Shown piece by piece: positions 16,920-25,305 of a stretch of 64,000 nt of DNA. The notes beneath the pieces are model-generated. The model did no database searches. It had not been told where the DNA came from and saw only the letters and a program-made list of their open reading frames with translations. The DNA lies in assembly GCA_021821045.1 (NCBI GenBank), contig JAKACW010000017.1, positions 1-64,000 on the forward strand, written 5' to 3'. A program made the position numbers and the translations under genes. The number at the start of each line of letters is the position of its first letter. The first letter of the stretch is position 1. The stretch comes from Pseudomonadota bacterium (GTDB taxonomy: Bacteria; Pseudomonadota; Gammaproteobacteria; JAADHS01).

Positions 16920-18293
16920 ATGAAACAAAAATCCCTGATCGCGTTTGTCGCAGCGCTGGTTTGGCTGACGCCCGCCATGGCCGCCACTGTCCACGAATAC
17001 GCGCTGGACAACGGCATGAAAATTCTTATCAAAGAAGATCATCGCGCTCCGGTGGTGGTATCCCAGGTCTGGTACGGCGTCGGCTCGGCCTATGAACCCA
17101 TGGGCACCACCGGCATGTCCCACGTTCTCGAACACATGATGTTCAAAGGCACCGAGAAGCACGGCCCGGGGGAATTTTCCCGCGTCATCGCCGCCCACGG
17201 CGGCCAGGAAAACGCCTTCACCAGCCGGGATTATACCGCCTACTATCAACAGTTGGAGAAAAGCCGCTTACCGATCAGCTTCGAAATGGAAGCCGATCGC
17301 ATGCGCAACCTGCGCTTGACCGCCGAAGAGTTCGCTAAGGAAGTCAACGTCGTCATGGAAGAACGCCGGCTGCGCGTCGAGGATGATCCCCAATCCATCG
17401 CCGTCGAACAGTTTTTTGCCACGGCGTTCGTCAACAACCCCTATCGCATCCCCGTGATCGGCTGGATGGAAGACTTGCAGCAAATGACCGTCGAGGATTT
17501 GCGCCACTGGTATCAAACCTGGTACGCGCCCAACAACGCCACCTTGGTGGTGGTCGGCGACGTCGAGCCGAAAGAAGTGCTCGAACTGGCGAAAAAGTAC
17601 TACGGCCCACTCAAACCGAGCAATGTGCCACCCGTCAAGAGCCGGCCGGAAATCAAACAGCGCGGCACCAAGCGCATCACCGTCAAGGTGCCCGCCGAAC
17701 TGCCCTTCGTCATCATGGGTTACCACGTGCCGACGCTTAAAACAGCGGCTGAAGACTGGGAGCCGTACGCGCTAGAGGTACTCAGTGCGGTATTGGACGA
17801 CGGCGACAGCGCCCGCTTCGCCAATGAGCTGATTCGCGGCCAACAGATCGCCGCCAGCGCGGACGCCGGGTACAGCCTCTATAGCCGCTTCAGCAACACG
17901 TTTACGCTGGACGGGGTGCCAACACCAGGACACACCATCGCGGAGTTAGAGCAAGCGTTGCGGGATCAAGTCAAGAAGATTCAAGACGCGCCGCCGAGTG
18001 CGGACGAACTCGCGCGGGTTAAAGCGCAGGTCGTCGCCCGCGACGTGTACGAACGGGATTCGGTGTTTTATCAGGCAATGCGCTTGGGGTCATTGACGAC
18101 CATGGGATTGGACTGGAAGGTCTTGGATGAATACGTCGATCGCATCCGCGCCATTACACCCGAGCAGGTGCAGCAAGTCGCGCAGAAGTACCTCACGGAC
18201 GATCAACTCACCATAGCAATCTTGGAGCCACTACCCTTGTCCCAAATGGCGTCGGTTCCGCAACGGTCCACCGGGGGCGCTCATGTTCATTAA
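16920..18293 (+). CDS. M16 zinc peptidase (pitrilysin family), catalytic member
   Basis: A 457-residue periplasmic peptidase. Residues 1-21 are a signal peptide ending AMA. The inverted zinc motif HVLEH is at about residues 66-70, followed by MFKGT, with the distal glutamate in the NVVMEERR segment (about 145). The two-lobe M16 pattern covers the whole protein. It pairs with the next gene, which lacks the zinc motif, so the two likely form the heterodimer typical of bacterial M16B peptidases. Substrates are unknown. Confidence 0.9.
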   Translation: MKQKSLIAFVAALVWLTPAMAATVHEYALDNGMKILIKEDHRAPVVVSQVWYGVGSAYEPMGTTGMSHVLEHMMFKGTEKHGPGEFSRVIAAHGGQENAFTSRDYTAYYQQLEKSRLPISFEMEADRMRNLRLTAEEFAKEVNVVMEERRLRVEDDPQSIAVEQFFATAFVNNPYRIPVIGWMEDLQQMTVEDLRHWYQTWYAPNNATLVVVGDVEPKEVLELAKKYYGPLKPSNVPPVKSRPEIKQRGTKRITVKVPAELPFVIMGYHVPTLKTAAEDWEPYALEVLSAVLDDGDSARFANELIRGQQIAASADAGYSLYSRFSNTFTLDGVPTPGHTIAELEQALRDQVKKIQDAPPSADELARVKAQVVARDVYERDSVFYQAMRLGSLTTMGLDWKVLDEYVDRIRAITPEQVQQVAQKYLTDDQLTIAILEPLPLSQMASVPQRSTGGAHVH

Positions 18294-18300
18294 AGGAACC

Positions 18301-19638
18301 ATGCAACGCGCCATTGTCGTCTTCGTACTTTTCACCGGGCTGGCGACCGGCGGTGTCATTGCGGCCGAGACCCATGGCGTGAAAATCAATCATTGGACGA
18401 CGGACCAAGGCGTGCGCGTTTATCACGTCGAGGCGCCGGAAATTCCAATGGTGGAGTTTGAGCTGCAGTTCGACGCCGGAGCGGCCCGCGACGGCGAGCT
18501 GGGCGGACTGGCCATGCTGACCAATGGCCTCATCGCTGAAGGCGCGGCCGACTTGGACGCCTCCGCCATTGCCGCCCGCTTCGAGTCCGTCGGCGCGATC
18601 TACGGCAACAGTTCCCAGCGCGACGCGGCATCCCTGAGTCTGCGCTCTCTCACAGATCCTCCATTGCTGAACCAGGCGCTGGAAACGTTCGTACTCGTGC
18701 TCGGCAAGCCGACTTTTCCGCAAGACAGTCTGGAACGGGAGCGCAGCCGAATGCTGGTGGGACTGCAGTCCGAGCAAGAATCGTTGGAGAGTTTGTCAGA
18801 AAAAGCATTCTACAAAGCCCTCTACAACAGCCATCCCTACGCCGCCCCCGAGCGCGGAACTGAGGCTACCGTCAAAGCCATCAAACGCGAGGACGTGCAA
18901 AGGTTCTTCAACGATTACTACGTCGCCAGCAACGCGGTTCTAGCCATCGTCGGCGCCGTCACAGAAGAGGAAGCGCGTAGCCTGGCGGGAAAAATCGGCT
19001 CCGCGTTAAAGAAGGGACAACCGGCCCCGGCGCTGCCCCCAGTGGCGTCCCTCGAGAAGCCGAATACGGTGAGGCTGAATCATCCGTCGCAACAGGCGCA
19101 CATCCTCATGGGTCAACCGGGCGTGCGCCGCGGCGATCCGGATTATTTTGCGCTCTACGTCGGTAACCACATCTTGGGCGGTAGCGGCTTGGTGTCACGC
19201 CTGGCGGAAGAAATTCGCGAGAAACGTGGTTTGTCCTATAGTCAGTACAGCTACTTTGCGCCCATGCGACTCGAAGGGCCGTATATCCTCGGCCTGCAAA
19301 CCAAGGTCGAGCAGGCCGAACAAGCGCGCCAATTGCTGCACGATGAGCTGAAGAAATTCATTGCCGAGGGACCCACCGACGCCGAATTGCAGGCTGCCAA
19401 GCAGAACATCACCGGCGGGTTTCCGTTGCGCATTGCCGGCAACAGCAAAATCGTCGGTTATCTGGGCATGATCGGTTTTTACAAACTGCCGCTCGATTAT
19501 TTGGAGACGTTCAATGCCAACATCGAGGCCGTCACCAAAGAGCAGATCAAGGCCGCCTTCGCCAAGCGCGTCAATCCGGAGAAGCTAGTGACCGTCGTGG
19601 CAGGCGGGGAAGCCGCGGCACCGGATGCAGGGGGCTAA
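18301..19638 (+). CDS. M16 peptidase-like protein, non-catalytic partner
   Basis: A 445-residue exported homologue of the preceding peptidase without an HxxEH motif; the corresponding region reads GGLAMLTNGLIAEG. It keeps the Arg/Tyr substrate-binding patch of M16B partner subunits (REKRGLSYSQYSY, about 310). The ATG at 18301 has an AAAGGA ribosome site 6 bases upstream and starts a normal signal peptide; an ATG at 18283 is possible. It begins 7 bases after its partner and overlaps rsmD by 14 bases. Confidence 0.88.
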   Translation: MQRAIVVFVLFTGLATGGVIAAETHGVKINHWTTDQGVRVYHVEAPEIPMVEFELQFDAGAARDGELGGLAMLTNGLIAEGAADLDASAIAARFESVGAIYGNSSQRDAASLSLRSLTDPPLLNQALETFVLVLGKPTFPQDSLERERSRMLVGLQSEQESLESLSEKAFYKALYNSHPYAAPERGTEATVKAIKREDVQRFFNDYYVASNAVLAIVGAVTEEEARSLAGKIGSALKKGQPAPALPPVASLEKPNTVRLNHPSQQAHILMGQPGVRRGDPDYFALYVGNHILGGSGLVSRLAEEIREKRGLSYSQYSYFAPMRLEGPYILGLQTKVEQAEQARQLLHDELKKFIAEGPTDAELQAAKQNITGGFPLRIAGNSKIVGYLGMIGFYKLPLDYLETFNANIEAVTKEQIKAAFAKRVNPEKLVTVVAGGEAAAPDAGG

Positions 19639-20200
19639 CAAAGTCCGCATCGTCGGCGGGCAGTGGCGCGGTTCTCGACTCACGTTCCCGTCCCTGCCCG
19701 ATCTGCGCCCAACCCCCGACCGGGTCCGGGAAACACTGTTCAATTGGCTGCAGCACCACATCGAGTTTGCCGCTTGTCTCGACTTGTTCGCCGGCAGCGG
19801 CGCCCTCGGCTTCGAAGCACTGTCGCGTGGCGCGCGCAGCGTCGTATTCGTCGATACCCATCCGCAGGTTCTCGCCCAGCTGCAGCAGAACGCAACTCGC
19901 CTGAACGCGGACGGTGCCCAGATTCTTCGCGCCAGCGCGCAAGAGTTTGTCGCCCGGGCGGGCCACCCGTTCGACATCATTTTCCTCGATCCGCCCTTTC
20001 GCTTCGATTTGCTGGAAACCATCGGCCAGCAGCTCGAATGCGGGGGATGGTTGAGCCCCTCGGCATGGATTTACGTCGAATCGCCCGCGGACAAGGAACC
20101 GCCGGCGTTTCCGCCGAGCTGGCTGTTGCACCGGGACAAACAGACTGGCGCGGTGCGTTATCAACTCTATAAACGCGACGCCGCGGCAACCACGGTATAA
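19625..20200 (+). CDS. rsmD: 16S rRNA (guanine-966-N2) methyltransferase RsmD
   Basis: A SAM-dependent enzyme that methylates G966 of 16S rRNA. It has 191 residues. The N-terminal RIVGGQWRGSRL and RPTPDRVRETLFNWL motifs are family signatures, SAM motif I is LDLFAGSGALGFEALSRGA (about 52-70), and the catalytic IFLDPPF lies at about 119-125. The start overlaps the M16 gene by 14 bases. coaD follows after 35 bases, as usual in proteobacteria. Confidence 0.94.
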   Translation: MQGANKVRIVGGQWRGSRLTFPSLPDLRPTPDRVRETLFNWLQHHIEFAACLDLFAGSGALGFEALSRGARSVVFVDTHPQVLAQLQQNATRLNADGAQILRASAQEFVARAGHPFDIIFLDPPFRFDLLETIGQQLECGGWLSPSAWIYVESPADKEPPAFPPSWLLHRDKQTGAVRYQLYKRDAAATTV

Positions 20201-20235
20201 TCGGCGCGACCGCCCCAGGCAAGGAGTCGCGCTGC

Positions 20236-20721
20236 ATGACCCGACAGATCACCGCCATCTACCCCGGCACGTTCGACCCGATCACCAACGGCCACACTGA
20301 TTTGGTTGGGCGCGCGGCGACCCTTTTCGACCGCGTCATTGTCGCGATTGCCGCCAACCCAACCAAAGCGCCGGTGTTTTCACTGGACGACCGCGTCAAG
20401 CTGGCTCGCACCGCATTGCAGGGCCACGCCAACGTCGACGTGGGGGCGATCGGAAATCTGCTCGTGGAGTTTGCCCAGCAGAAAAACGCCAAGGTGATTC
20501 TGCGCGGCTTGCGGGCGGTGGCCGATTTCGAATTCGAATTCCAGCTCGCGGGCATGAACCGCAACCTTGCGCCGGGAATCGAAACCCTGTTTCTCATGCC
20601 GGCCGAGCACTATACCTATTTGTCGTCCAGTCTGATTCGCGAAGTCTCCAAACTGGGAGGAAAAGTGAGCGATTTCGTTCATCCCGCCGTGGAAGCTGCG
20701 CTGCGGGAACGAGTTAAATAG
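20236..20721 (+). CDS. coaD: Phosphopantetheine adenylyltransferase CoaD
   Basis: Transfers AMP from ATP to 4'-phosphopantetheine to give dephospho-CoA, the substrate of CoaE. It has 161 residues, a standard length. The nucleotidyltransferase motif YPGTFDPITNGH (about 9-20) and the second motif YLSSSLIREV (about 127-136) are intact. A strong AAGGAG site lies 10 bases upstream of the ATG. It sits between rsmD and the ferredoxin gene, the conserved order. Confidence 0.96.
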   Translation: MTRQITAIYPGTFDPITNGHTDLVGRAATLFDRVIVAIAANPTKAPVFSLDDRVKLARTALQGHANVDVGAIGNLLVEFAQQKNAKVILRGLRAVADFEFEFQLAGMNRNLAPGIETLFLMPAEHYTYLSSSLIREVSKLGGKVSDFVHPAVEAALRERVK

Positions 20722-20733
20722 AATGGGCACTAA

Positions 20734-21036
<303 letters not shown>

Positions 21037-21144
21037 GCACGTGCGGAGCGAATCAATCAACGAAACGACCTTGCGCCGAAGGCCGTTATTGCAACGCATT
21101 GCCCGCCTGTGGGCAACGATAAGTCCGCAATGTGGCCAATGTAG

Positions 21145-21294
21145 AATCGCGGTAGGAAACCGCTCCCACAGCGAGTCTGCCGAGGTGGTGTGGGAGCGGA
21201 TCATTCCGCGATTGACCCGGCGGCGCATCGCGGTAGGAAACCGCTCCCACGGAGAATCTGCCGTCTTTTTGTGGGAGCGGATCATTCCGCGATT
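21145..21294. repeat. REP array of four alternating units (B-A-B-A)
   Basis: Units lie at 21145-21170 (B), 21189-21212 (A), 21226-21250 (B) and 21270-21294 (A). The spacers inside each B-A pair share TCTGCCG, so the array arose by tandem duplication of a block of about 80 bases. The ferredoxin-ggt gap of about 330 bases holds essentially only this array. Confidence 0.85.
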
Positions 21295-21367
21295 CTTTGG
21301 CCGATACGCAGCTGACGCCAACCGGGGTCGCGGCAGCCATCACACACAACCGGCACCGTTTGGGGTC

Positions 21368-23044
21368 ATGGCGCTACTCGGCGCGGCGTTACTGGCGGTC
21401 GCGACCCCGATTGCTGTTCTGGCGCAGACACTGCCTTCGCAGTCAGCCATCGCCAGCGCCCACCCGTTGGCAACGCAAGCCGGTCACGAGATTCTGGCCG
21501 CCGGCGGTAATGCCTTCGATGCTGCCGTCGCGGTCGCCAGCGCCTTGGCCGTGGTCGAACCGGCAGGCTCCGGATTGGGCGGCGGCGGCTTTTTCTTGCT
21601 GCATCGGGCGAAAGATGGGTTTCAGACCATGGTCGACGCGCGGGAAACGGCGCCCGGGGCCGCCACCGCCACCATGTATCTCGACGACGAGGGCAAACCG
21701 ATTCCTCGAGCGTCCATCGACGGACCATTGGCAGCCGGGATTCCCGGCACGCCGGCCGCCCTGGATCACTTGGCAAAAAAGTACGGCAAACTCCCCCTCG
21801 CCAGTTCGCTGGCCCCGGCCACTCGACTTGCTGAGCAAGGTTTTGCCACCGATGACCGTTTCGCGATGTTGGCCAAATGGCGCCTGGACGCGTTGCGGGC
21901 GTCGCCGGCCGCGGCGGCCATCTTCCTCAACAACAATGACGTTCCCGAGCCGGGCCATATGCTCCGCCAAGCCGATCTCGCGCAAACATTGCGCGCCTTG
22001 GCTGGCGGCGCAGTCCATTTCTACACTGGCGAGATCGCCCGACGCTTGGTCGAGGGAAGCCGCGTCGCAGGCGGTATTTGGACGCTCGATGACCTGGCGG
22101 GCTATAAAATCGTGGAACGTGAGCCGATTCGGGGCAAGTTCGGCGACATCAACATCGTCTCCGTACCGCCGCCCTCGGCCGGCGGCATCGCCCTCGTCAC
22201 CATGCTAAATATCCTGGACGGTTATCCCTGGGACGAACTCTCCGAAACGCAAAGGCATCATGTGCTCATCGAAGCCATGCGCCGCGCCTACCGGGATCGC
22301 ACCCAGTACTTCGGTGACCCGGATTTCGTAAAAATTCCCGTTGAGCGGCTCACCCATCCGTTTTACTCCGACGGGCTGCGCAACAGCATCCGCATGGACC
22401 GCGCCACGCCGAGCGCGGTGCTCCCCGGGGCTCCGGCGGTCGCGCAGGGCCAGGACACCACCCACTTTTCGATCCTCGACCAGGAAGGCAACATGGTTGC
22501 GGCCACCCTCTCGGTAAACCTGCCCTACGGCAGCGGTTTCGTTCCGCCCGGCACTGGCGTCCTGCTCAATAACGAAATGGACGATTTTTCCATCAAACCC
22601 GGCACGCCCAACGCCTATGGTTTGGTGGGACATCCGGCCAACGAGATTGCACCCAATAAGCGCCCCCTTTCCTCAATGTCACCGACGCTGCTCATGGGGC
22701 CGGATCGGGTCGGCATCCTGGGCACGCCCGGCGGCAGTCGCATTATCACCATGGTGTTGCTGGGTGCTCTTTCGTTTGCCGACGGGCACAACGCCTCAGA
22801 CTGGGTGAGCCGGCCGCGTTTTCACCATCAGTTTCTCCCCGACGAGGTTCAATTCGAGGCAGACGCACTATCCCCTGAGCTTCAGGGGGCATTGCAGGCG
22901 CTGGGCCACCAGCTCAAACCCTCGTCACGTCAGTACGGCAATATGCAGGCGGTAGCATGGGACCTTCGTAGCGGCGCGGTAACTGCAGCCAGCGACCCCC
23001 GTGGCGGGGGCGGTGCAATAACCAAAACACATGCCACAAAGTAA
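21368..23044 (+). CDS. ggt: Gamma-glutamyltransferase (Ntn hydrolase)
   Basis: A periplasmic enzyme that cleaves the gamma-glutamyl bond of glutathione and related peptides. From the chosen ATG it has 558 residues with a signal peptide of about 20 residues (ending VLA-Q). The autoprocessing site and nucleophile Thr lie in QDTTHFSIL (about 363). Downstream are LLNNEMDDFS, PNKRPLSSMSPT and the GTPGGS oxyanion motif (about 460). The reading frame stays open upstream through the REP array and ferredoxin region, but the signal peptide fixes the start here. Confidence 0.92.
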   Translation: MALLGAALLAVATPIAVLAQTLPSQSAIASAHPLATQAGHEILAAGGNAFDAAVAVASALAVVEPAGSGLGGGGFFLLHRAKDGFQTMVDARETAPGAATATMYLDDEGKPIPRASIDGPLAAGIPGTPAALDHLAKKYGKLPLASSLAPATRLAEQGFATDDRFAMLAKWRLDALRASPAAAAIFLNNNDVPEPGHMLRQADLAQTLRALAGGAVHFYTGEIARRLVEGSRVAGGIWTLDDLAGYKIVEREPIRGKFGDINIVSVPPPSAGGIALVTMLNILDGYPWDELSETQRHHVLIEAMRRAYRDRTQYFGDPDFVKIPVERLTHPFYSDGLRNSIRMDRATPSAVLPGAPAVAQGQDTTHFSILDQEGNMVAATLSVNLPYGSGFVPPGTGVLLNNEMDDFSIKPGTPNAYGLVGHPANEIAPNKRPLSSMSPTLLMGPDRVGILGTPGGSRIITMVLLGALSFADGHNASDWVSRPRFHHQFLPDEVQFEADALSPELQGALQALGHQLKPSSRQYGNMQAVAWDLRSGAVTAASDPRGGGGAITKTHATK

Positions 23045-23132
23045 CGCTTGATCAAATTCGGAGCATCCTTTAGACTGCTTTTGTCGCTGTCCCGCCACGG
23101 GCGCGCAAGTACATGATTGAGGGGAGGAATCT

Positions 23133-23240
23133 ATGTTTCCAAGCATTTTAGTACCGATCGTTCTGTTCTTTGGTTTGACTGTATTCGCGGCAAACGCGAT
23201 TACTTCGGCCGCGTTGGACGGTTTACACAAGAAGAAATAA
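23133..23240 (+). CDS. 35-residue single-helix membrane protein
   Basis: A tiny open frame with a very strong GGGAGG ribosome site 6 bases before its ATG. It encodes MFPSILVPIVLFFGL, then a hydrophobic stretch to residue 28, and a basic tail HKKK. Size and shape resemble small accessory subunits of heme-copper oxidases (CcoQ-like), but similarity cannot be asserted. It stands between ggt and the mini-oxidase-like gene at 23345. A hairpin and a terminator follow, so it may be transcribed with ggt or alone. Confidence 0.6.
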   Translation: MFPSILVPIVLFFGLTVFAANAITSAALDGLHKKK

Positions 23241-23254
23241 GTATCGATAACGTT

Positions 23255-23280
23255 TCAGCATTGGGTCTTTTCAATGCTGA
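23255..23280 (+). other. Stable hairpin after the 35-residue gene
   Basis: A perfect 9-base stem (TCAGCATTG with CAATGCTGA) surrounds an 8-base loop. It is not followed by a T-run, so it is probably a stability or pause element before the terminator at 23308. Confidence 0.6.
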
Positions 23281-23307
23281 GCTGAGACTAGATTGATTCA
23301 ACAAGAG

Positions 23308-23330
23308 AGCCCGGTTTCCCGGGCTTTTTT
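23308..23330 (+). terminator. Rho-independent terminator
   Basis: A 7-base GC-rich stem (AGCCCGG with CCGGGCT), a 4-base loop and a T6 run. It ends the transcription unit of ggt and/or the 35-residue gene, just before the gene at 23345. Confidence 0.9.
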
Positions 23331-23344
23331 GTCCGCACCGCATC

Positions 23345-23854
23345 ATGATAAATAATTATAATTTCAATTACTTACTTAAATTTGTCGCCACATCGGCTTT
23401 GTCCTTTTTCGTCGGATCCATCCATGGGGTGTTACAGGTCATGCCGGCGGTGCGGGCGTGGCTTGACTCCATCGGCAGTCCCTATGGCGGTCCAGGCCAT
23501 ATGATCGACCCCCTGGCCCATGCTCACATCAATTTGATCGGCGGTGTGACGCTGCTGTGCATCGCCACCAGTTACTTTCTGCTGACGATCATTCGCCAGC
23601 AGGCCATTTACTCGCTACGCCTGGCCAATCTGTCGTTCTGGTTTACCACCATCGGCATCTATTCCTTTTACAGCGTCCTTATCGGATTCGGCATCAAGGA
23701 AGGGGTCATGCTGCTCGCGATGGACCCGGGGCTGGACAGTTTTCACAGTCGCGTTGCCGTCCCGCTGATCGCCCTTACCGCTACCATAATGGGCATCGGT
23801 TTGTGGATGTTCCTCCTCAATGTCGCGCTGACGTTTCGCCAAAAACGCCAATGA
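23345..23854 (+). CDS. Mini heme-copper-oxidase-like membrane protein (CcoN C-terminal fold only)
   Basis: A 169-residue protein with about four membrane segments. Residues 57-168 align with the last three helices of the CcoN encoded at 36727-38133: AHAHINLIGG (His59 and His61) corresponds to the AHAHLALLG heme-ligand motif, and AIYSLRLANLSFWF to KLYSLTLANFHFWF. Helices I-IX, with the copper-ligating histidines and catalytic tyrosine, are missing. One extra His (residue 27) lies in the first helix. It is therefore unlikely to reduce oxygen by itself; it could bind a single heme or act in sensing or assembly. A paralogue lies at 40196. Coupled to the next gene (ATGA). Confidence 0.7.
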   Translation: MINNYNFNYLLKFVATSALSFFVGSIHGVLQVMPAVRAWLDSIGSPYGGPGHMIDPLAHAHINLIGGVTLLCIATSYFLLTIIRQQAIYSLRLANLSFWFTTIGIYSFYSVLIGFGIKEGVMLLAMDPGLDSFHSRVAVPLIALTATIMGIGLWMFLLNVALTFRQKRQ

Positions 23855-24357
23855 TTCTGGAGTGCGGTTGCCCGGATGACTACCCGGGGTGGAACGACGA
23901 AGATATCGATCTCGGCGGAACCTGCGTTCATAGTCTGCCGATCCCCACCCTGTTGCACATGCCACTGGCTTATGAAGCCTACCTGCAGCGTCAGCAGCAC
24001 GAAATCACGCGACTTGAGCTGCCGGAGAAATGGCCAGGCTTCGCTTTGACGAAAACCGGTTGGTTGCGCGGCAGGATCATTCGTTTACTGAACAACGTTC
24101 AGTCGCCGTCGCGCTTCGTCAGCTTCTTGCCTAAACCGTTCAACGTTCGCGCCAAACTGCACAGCGGCGACATCGGTACCATCCGCACGGCGGTCCAAGA
24201 AATCCAGACCAAGCTCCTGAACGATGGCAAGATGCCAAAAGAGCTTTACCTGTGCTATTTGACCTGTCCGCGGTGCCAAGACGCACGGGGCGGAGCCCGC
24301 ATTCTGCTCCTTCGTCGTTGGGAATTTAGCAAGCACCTGCAAAAGCGGGCCACCTAG
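23851..24357 (+). CDS. Unknown protein with possible metal-binding cysteines
   Basis: A 168-residue soluble protein that I do not recognise. The N-terminus has CGC (residues 5-7) followed by acidic DDYPGWNDEDIDLGG and CVH (about 25); the C-terminus has CYLTCPRC (about 133-140). These suggest a zinc or iron site. The middle is basic with hydrophobic strands. Its ATG overlaps the stop of the mini-oxidase-like gene, implying a joint function. No signal peptide or membrane segment is visible. Confidence 0.6.
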   Translation: MILECGCPDDYPGWNDEDIDLGGTCVHSLPIPTLLHMPLAYEAYLQRQQHEITRLELPEKWPGFALTKTGWLRGRIIRLLNNVQSPSRFVSFLPKPFNVRAKLHSGDIGTIRTAVQEIQTKLLNDGKMPKELYLCYLTCPRCQDARGGARILLLRRWEFSKHLQKRAT

Positions 24358-24459
24358 CCCACAATTATCAGCACTTTTATCCGCTCAAATGCCGGCGCGC
24401 GGCGCCGATAGCGTGGGTACGACGCCGCTGGCATCGCGCCTATTCTCTCCGGACTGAAC

Positions 24460-25305
24460 ATGGTTTTTTCCACCGACGAATTCAAATTCATCGCCGACAT
24501 GGTCTACAAGCAGGCCGCCATTGTTCTCGATGAAAAGAAAAAGTATCTCGTCGAAGCGCGCTTGTCCAAAGTCATGAACGACGAATTTCTTTGGTCTCCG
24601 AACGAACTCATTACCAAACTCCAAGACTCGGCCAGCACCAAACTGCGCGCCAAAGTCGTGGACGCGATGACCATCAATGAGACGTCATTTTTCCGCGATG
24701 GCCATCCCTATGAAGAACTGCGTCAAAGCTTGATCCCGACCCTGATCAAGACACGCGCCGCGGAGAAGCAGATCAACATCTGGTGCGCTGCCGGCTCGAC
24801 CGGCCAAGAGCCCTACTCCATCGCGATGACCTTGCGCCAGCACTTTCCCGAACTGGCCGCGTGGCGAATAAAGATTATCGCCAGTGACATTTCCGATCGC
24901 GTGCTTGAGCAGGCGCGCTCCGGCCGCTACAGCCAGCTTGAAGTCAACCGTGGGCTCAGTCCGGCTCTGCTTAGCCGCTTCTTTACCCGCGACAAAGACC
25001 ACTGGGTCGCCAACAAGGAACTGAAGGATCTGATCGAATTCAGAAAGGTGAATCTTGTCGAACCGCTCGTCGGCCTGCCAAAGTTTGATCTGATCTTCAT
25101 CCGCAATGTTTTGATCTATTTCAACGTCGGCACCAAAAAGGAAATCCTCGCCAAGATCGCCAAGACCATGCGCCCGGACGGGGCCCTCGTCCTGGGCACC
25201 GCTGAAACGATGCTCGGCGTCACTGATGAGTTCGAGCGTCGAAGCGGCACACGTACCGCGCTTTACACGCTCAAGGCCCAATGCGCAGCAGGGGGTGTGT
25301 CGTGA
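24460..25305 (+). CDS. cheR: Chemotaxis protein methyltransferase CheR
   Basis: A cytoplasmic SAM-dependent methyltransferase that methylates glutamates on chemoreceptors. It has 281 residues: an N-terminal helical CheR_N domain (1-75), then the catalytic domain with NETSFFRDG (about 70), SAM motif I IWCAAGSTGQEPYSIAM (about 107-123), IIASDIS and FIRNVLIYF (about 213-221). No other chemotaxis genes are in the window. The stop overlaps the next gene (GTGA), so CheR and the HDOD protein are coupled, which is unusual for a classical chemotaxis operon. Confidence 0.93.
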   Translation: MVFSTDEFKFIADMVYKQAAIVLDEKKKYLVEARLSKVMNDEFLWSPNELITKLQDSASTKLRAKVVDAMTINETSFFRDGHPYEELRQSLIPTLIKTRAAEKQINIWCAAGSTGQEPYSIAMTLRQHFPELAAWRIKIIASDISDRVLEQARSGRYSQLEVNRGLSPALLSRFFTRDKDHWVANKELKDLIEFRKVNLVEPLVGLPKFDLIFIRNVLIYFNVGTKKEILAKIAKTMRPDGALVLGTAETMLGVTDEFERRSGTRTALYTLKAQCAAGGVS

